Shown: positions 63,165-64,000 of the stretch, piece after piece
Layout: each line of letters begins with the position of its first letter
Position numbering within the stretch: position 1 is the stretch's first letter
Assembly (NCBI GenBank): GCA_027186245.1
Contig: CP114489.1
Location: 4,595,501 to 4,659,500 of the forward strand
DNA: 64,000 nt
Source of the DNA: Coriaria nepalensis
Taxonomy: Eukaryota > Streptophyta > Magnoliopsida > Cucurbitales > Coriariaceae
Direction: 5' to 3'
Program-made: the position numbers and the translations under genes
The notes under the pieces: model-generated
What the model was told of the DNA's origin: nothing
What the model saw: only the letters and a program-made list of their open reading frames with translations
Database searches by the model: none

Positions 63165-64000
63165 ATGGTGTCCAAGAAAACACCAACAAAATGTATACAA
63201 GACTGCCGGATCCACCGTCACCATCGCCGGAAACCACACTCCACCGCCATCATCGAATCAATCAACAGGTCAGTCCTCACTTGCCAACGCCGACTTCGCA
63301 AGATCCTCTCTAAATTGACCCACCTCGGAACCCCCATCAAAAACCGCCGCCATAATCTCTTCAAAACCTTAAGAAAAACCCCAACAAAACAAACCGAACA
63401 AGATGAAGAGGAACTCCAGTCCCTAGTTCCAAGAACCCTCTTCTCTGATTCCAAGCCTCTCCCCTCTCCAACCCCTCCCTCCAAACCCACCATCTTCCTC
63501 GACCTTGACGAAACCCTGATACACTCCAAACCGAACCCGCCTCCTGACCGGTTCGACTTCATAGTCCGACCCAAAATTGACGGAGAAATCATCGACTTCT
63601 ACGTGTTGAAACGGCCAGGTGTTGACGATTTCTTGGAGGCTCTTGGGTCGAAATTCGAGGTCGTGGTTTTTACTGCCGGATTGAAAGAATACGCATCTTT
63701 AGTGCTCGATGAGCTTGATCAGAAGAATGTGATTTCACATCGGCTTTATCGGGATTCGTGCAAGCAGCATGAGGGGGTGAAGTATGTAAAGGACTTGTCT
63801 GATTTGGGAAGGGATTTGAAGAGGGTTGTGATTTTGGATGATAACCCGAATGCTTATGTTTTTCAGCCGGAAAATGCAATTCCAATTAAGCCGTTTATCA
63901 ATGACGCCAGCGATGGCGAGCTCGATAAATTAAAGGGCTTTTTGGAGGTCTGTCATTACTATGAAGATATGAGGGATGCTGTCAAGTATTATCTTTCTGG
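63165..64000 (+). CDS. FCP1/SCP-like (CTD phosphatase-like) HAD-family protein, 3' end outside window
   Basis: A predicted phosphatase of the NIF/FCP1 group in the HAD superfamily, likely acting on phosphorylated proteins; the substrate is unknown. The frame starts at the ATG in AGAAATGGTGTCC (63165) and stays open for 278 codons to the window end without an intron. The first 105 or so residues are basic with many Arg, Lys and His (RIHRHHRRK, RRLRKILSK). The catalytic domain then has FLDLDETLIHSK (the DxDxT motif, with nucleophile Asp), FIVRPKI, LKRPGVDDFLE, VVVFTAGLKEYA and VVILDDNP, the conserved acidic motif. All expected active-site residues in this part are present. From memory it resembles Arabidopsis At1g29770/At1g29780. 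Confidence 0.9.
   Translation, partial: MVSKKTPTKCIQDCRIHRHHRRKPHSTAIIESINRSVLTCQRRLRKILSKLTHLGTPIKNRRHNLFKTLRKTPTKQTEQDEEELQSLVPRTLFSDSKPLPSPTPPSKPTIFLDLDETLIHSKPNPPPDRFDFIVRPKIDGEIIDFYVLKRPGVDDFLEALGSKFEVVVFTAGLKEYASLVLDELDQKNVISHRLYRDSCKQHEGVKYVKDLSDLGRDLKRVVILDDNPNAYVFQPENAIPIKPFINDASDGELDKLKGFLEVCHYYEDMRDAVKYYLS

Noticed and set aside
1..64000. A novel defence system, CRISPR array or gene cluster
   Set aside because: The window is ordinary plant nuclear sequence; spaced direct repeats with unique spacers and co-oriented small gene sets are absent.

Overview
This window is nuclear DNA of a flowering plant, almost certainly a eudicot. The genes have short exons, GT-AG introns and AT-rich noncoding sequence, and include plant-specific families (AGAMOUS-type MADS-box, NPF transporter, NIP aquaporin, GDSL lipase, SBT subtilase). 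Most of the space between genes is degraded transposon sequence and simple repeats. I saw no operons, CRISPR arrays, rRNA genes or convincing tRNA genes. The species cannot be named from the sequence alone.

Layout. 1-3090 (-): a subtilisin-like protease, 3' end outside the window. 4003-10442: hAT DNA-transposon remnants, one with a transposase relic. 14277-17289 (+): a complete five-exon GDSL esterase/lipase. 17820-18990: a decayed Ty1-copia fragment. 21251-25534 (-): a complete AGAMOUS-lineage MADS-box gene with a large first coding intron carrying candidate LEAFY, WUSCHEL and CCAATCA sites. 26640-36580: nested transposon debris and repeats. 36948-37883 (-): a pseudogene of oil body-associated protein 1. 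38381-40687 (-): an intact NPF (NRT1/PTR) transporter, with a MULE-like inverted-repeat element just upstream. 44510-47873 (-): a broken LRR-malectin receptor kinase of the LRR-VIII type. 49615-50364 (+): a broken caulimovirid-like movement-protein relic. 50370-52875: an LTR-like segment and two long inverted-repeat elements. 53036-54811 (+): seipin. 55798-57455 (-): NIP1-type aquaporin with a probable GC-AG first intron. 63165-64000 (+): a CTD-phosphatase-like HAD protein, open at the window end.

The genes do not form a pathway; neighbourhood reflects chromosomal ancestry. The order LRR-VIII kinase, seipin, HAD phosphatase resembles, from memory, Arabidopsis At1g29720-At1g29780 and suggests conserved microsynteny with the kinase dying here. 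Exon models were built by hand from splice consensus, reading-frame continuity and family resemblance. Those for the subtilase, GDSL, MADS, NPF, seipin and NIP genes keep frame through every junction.
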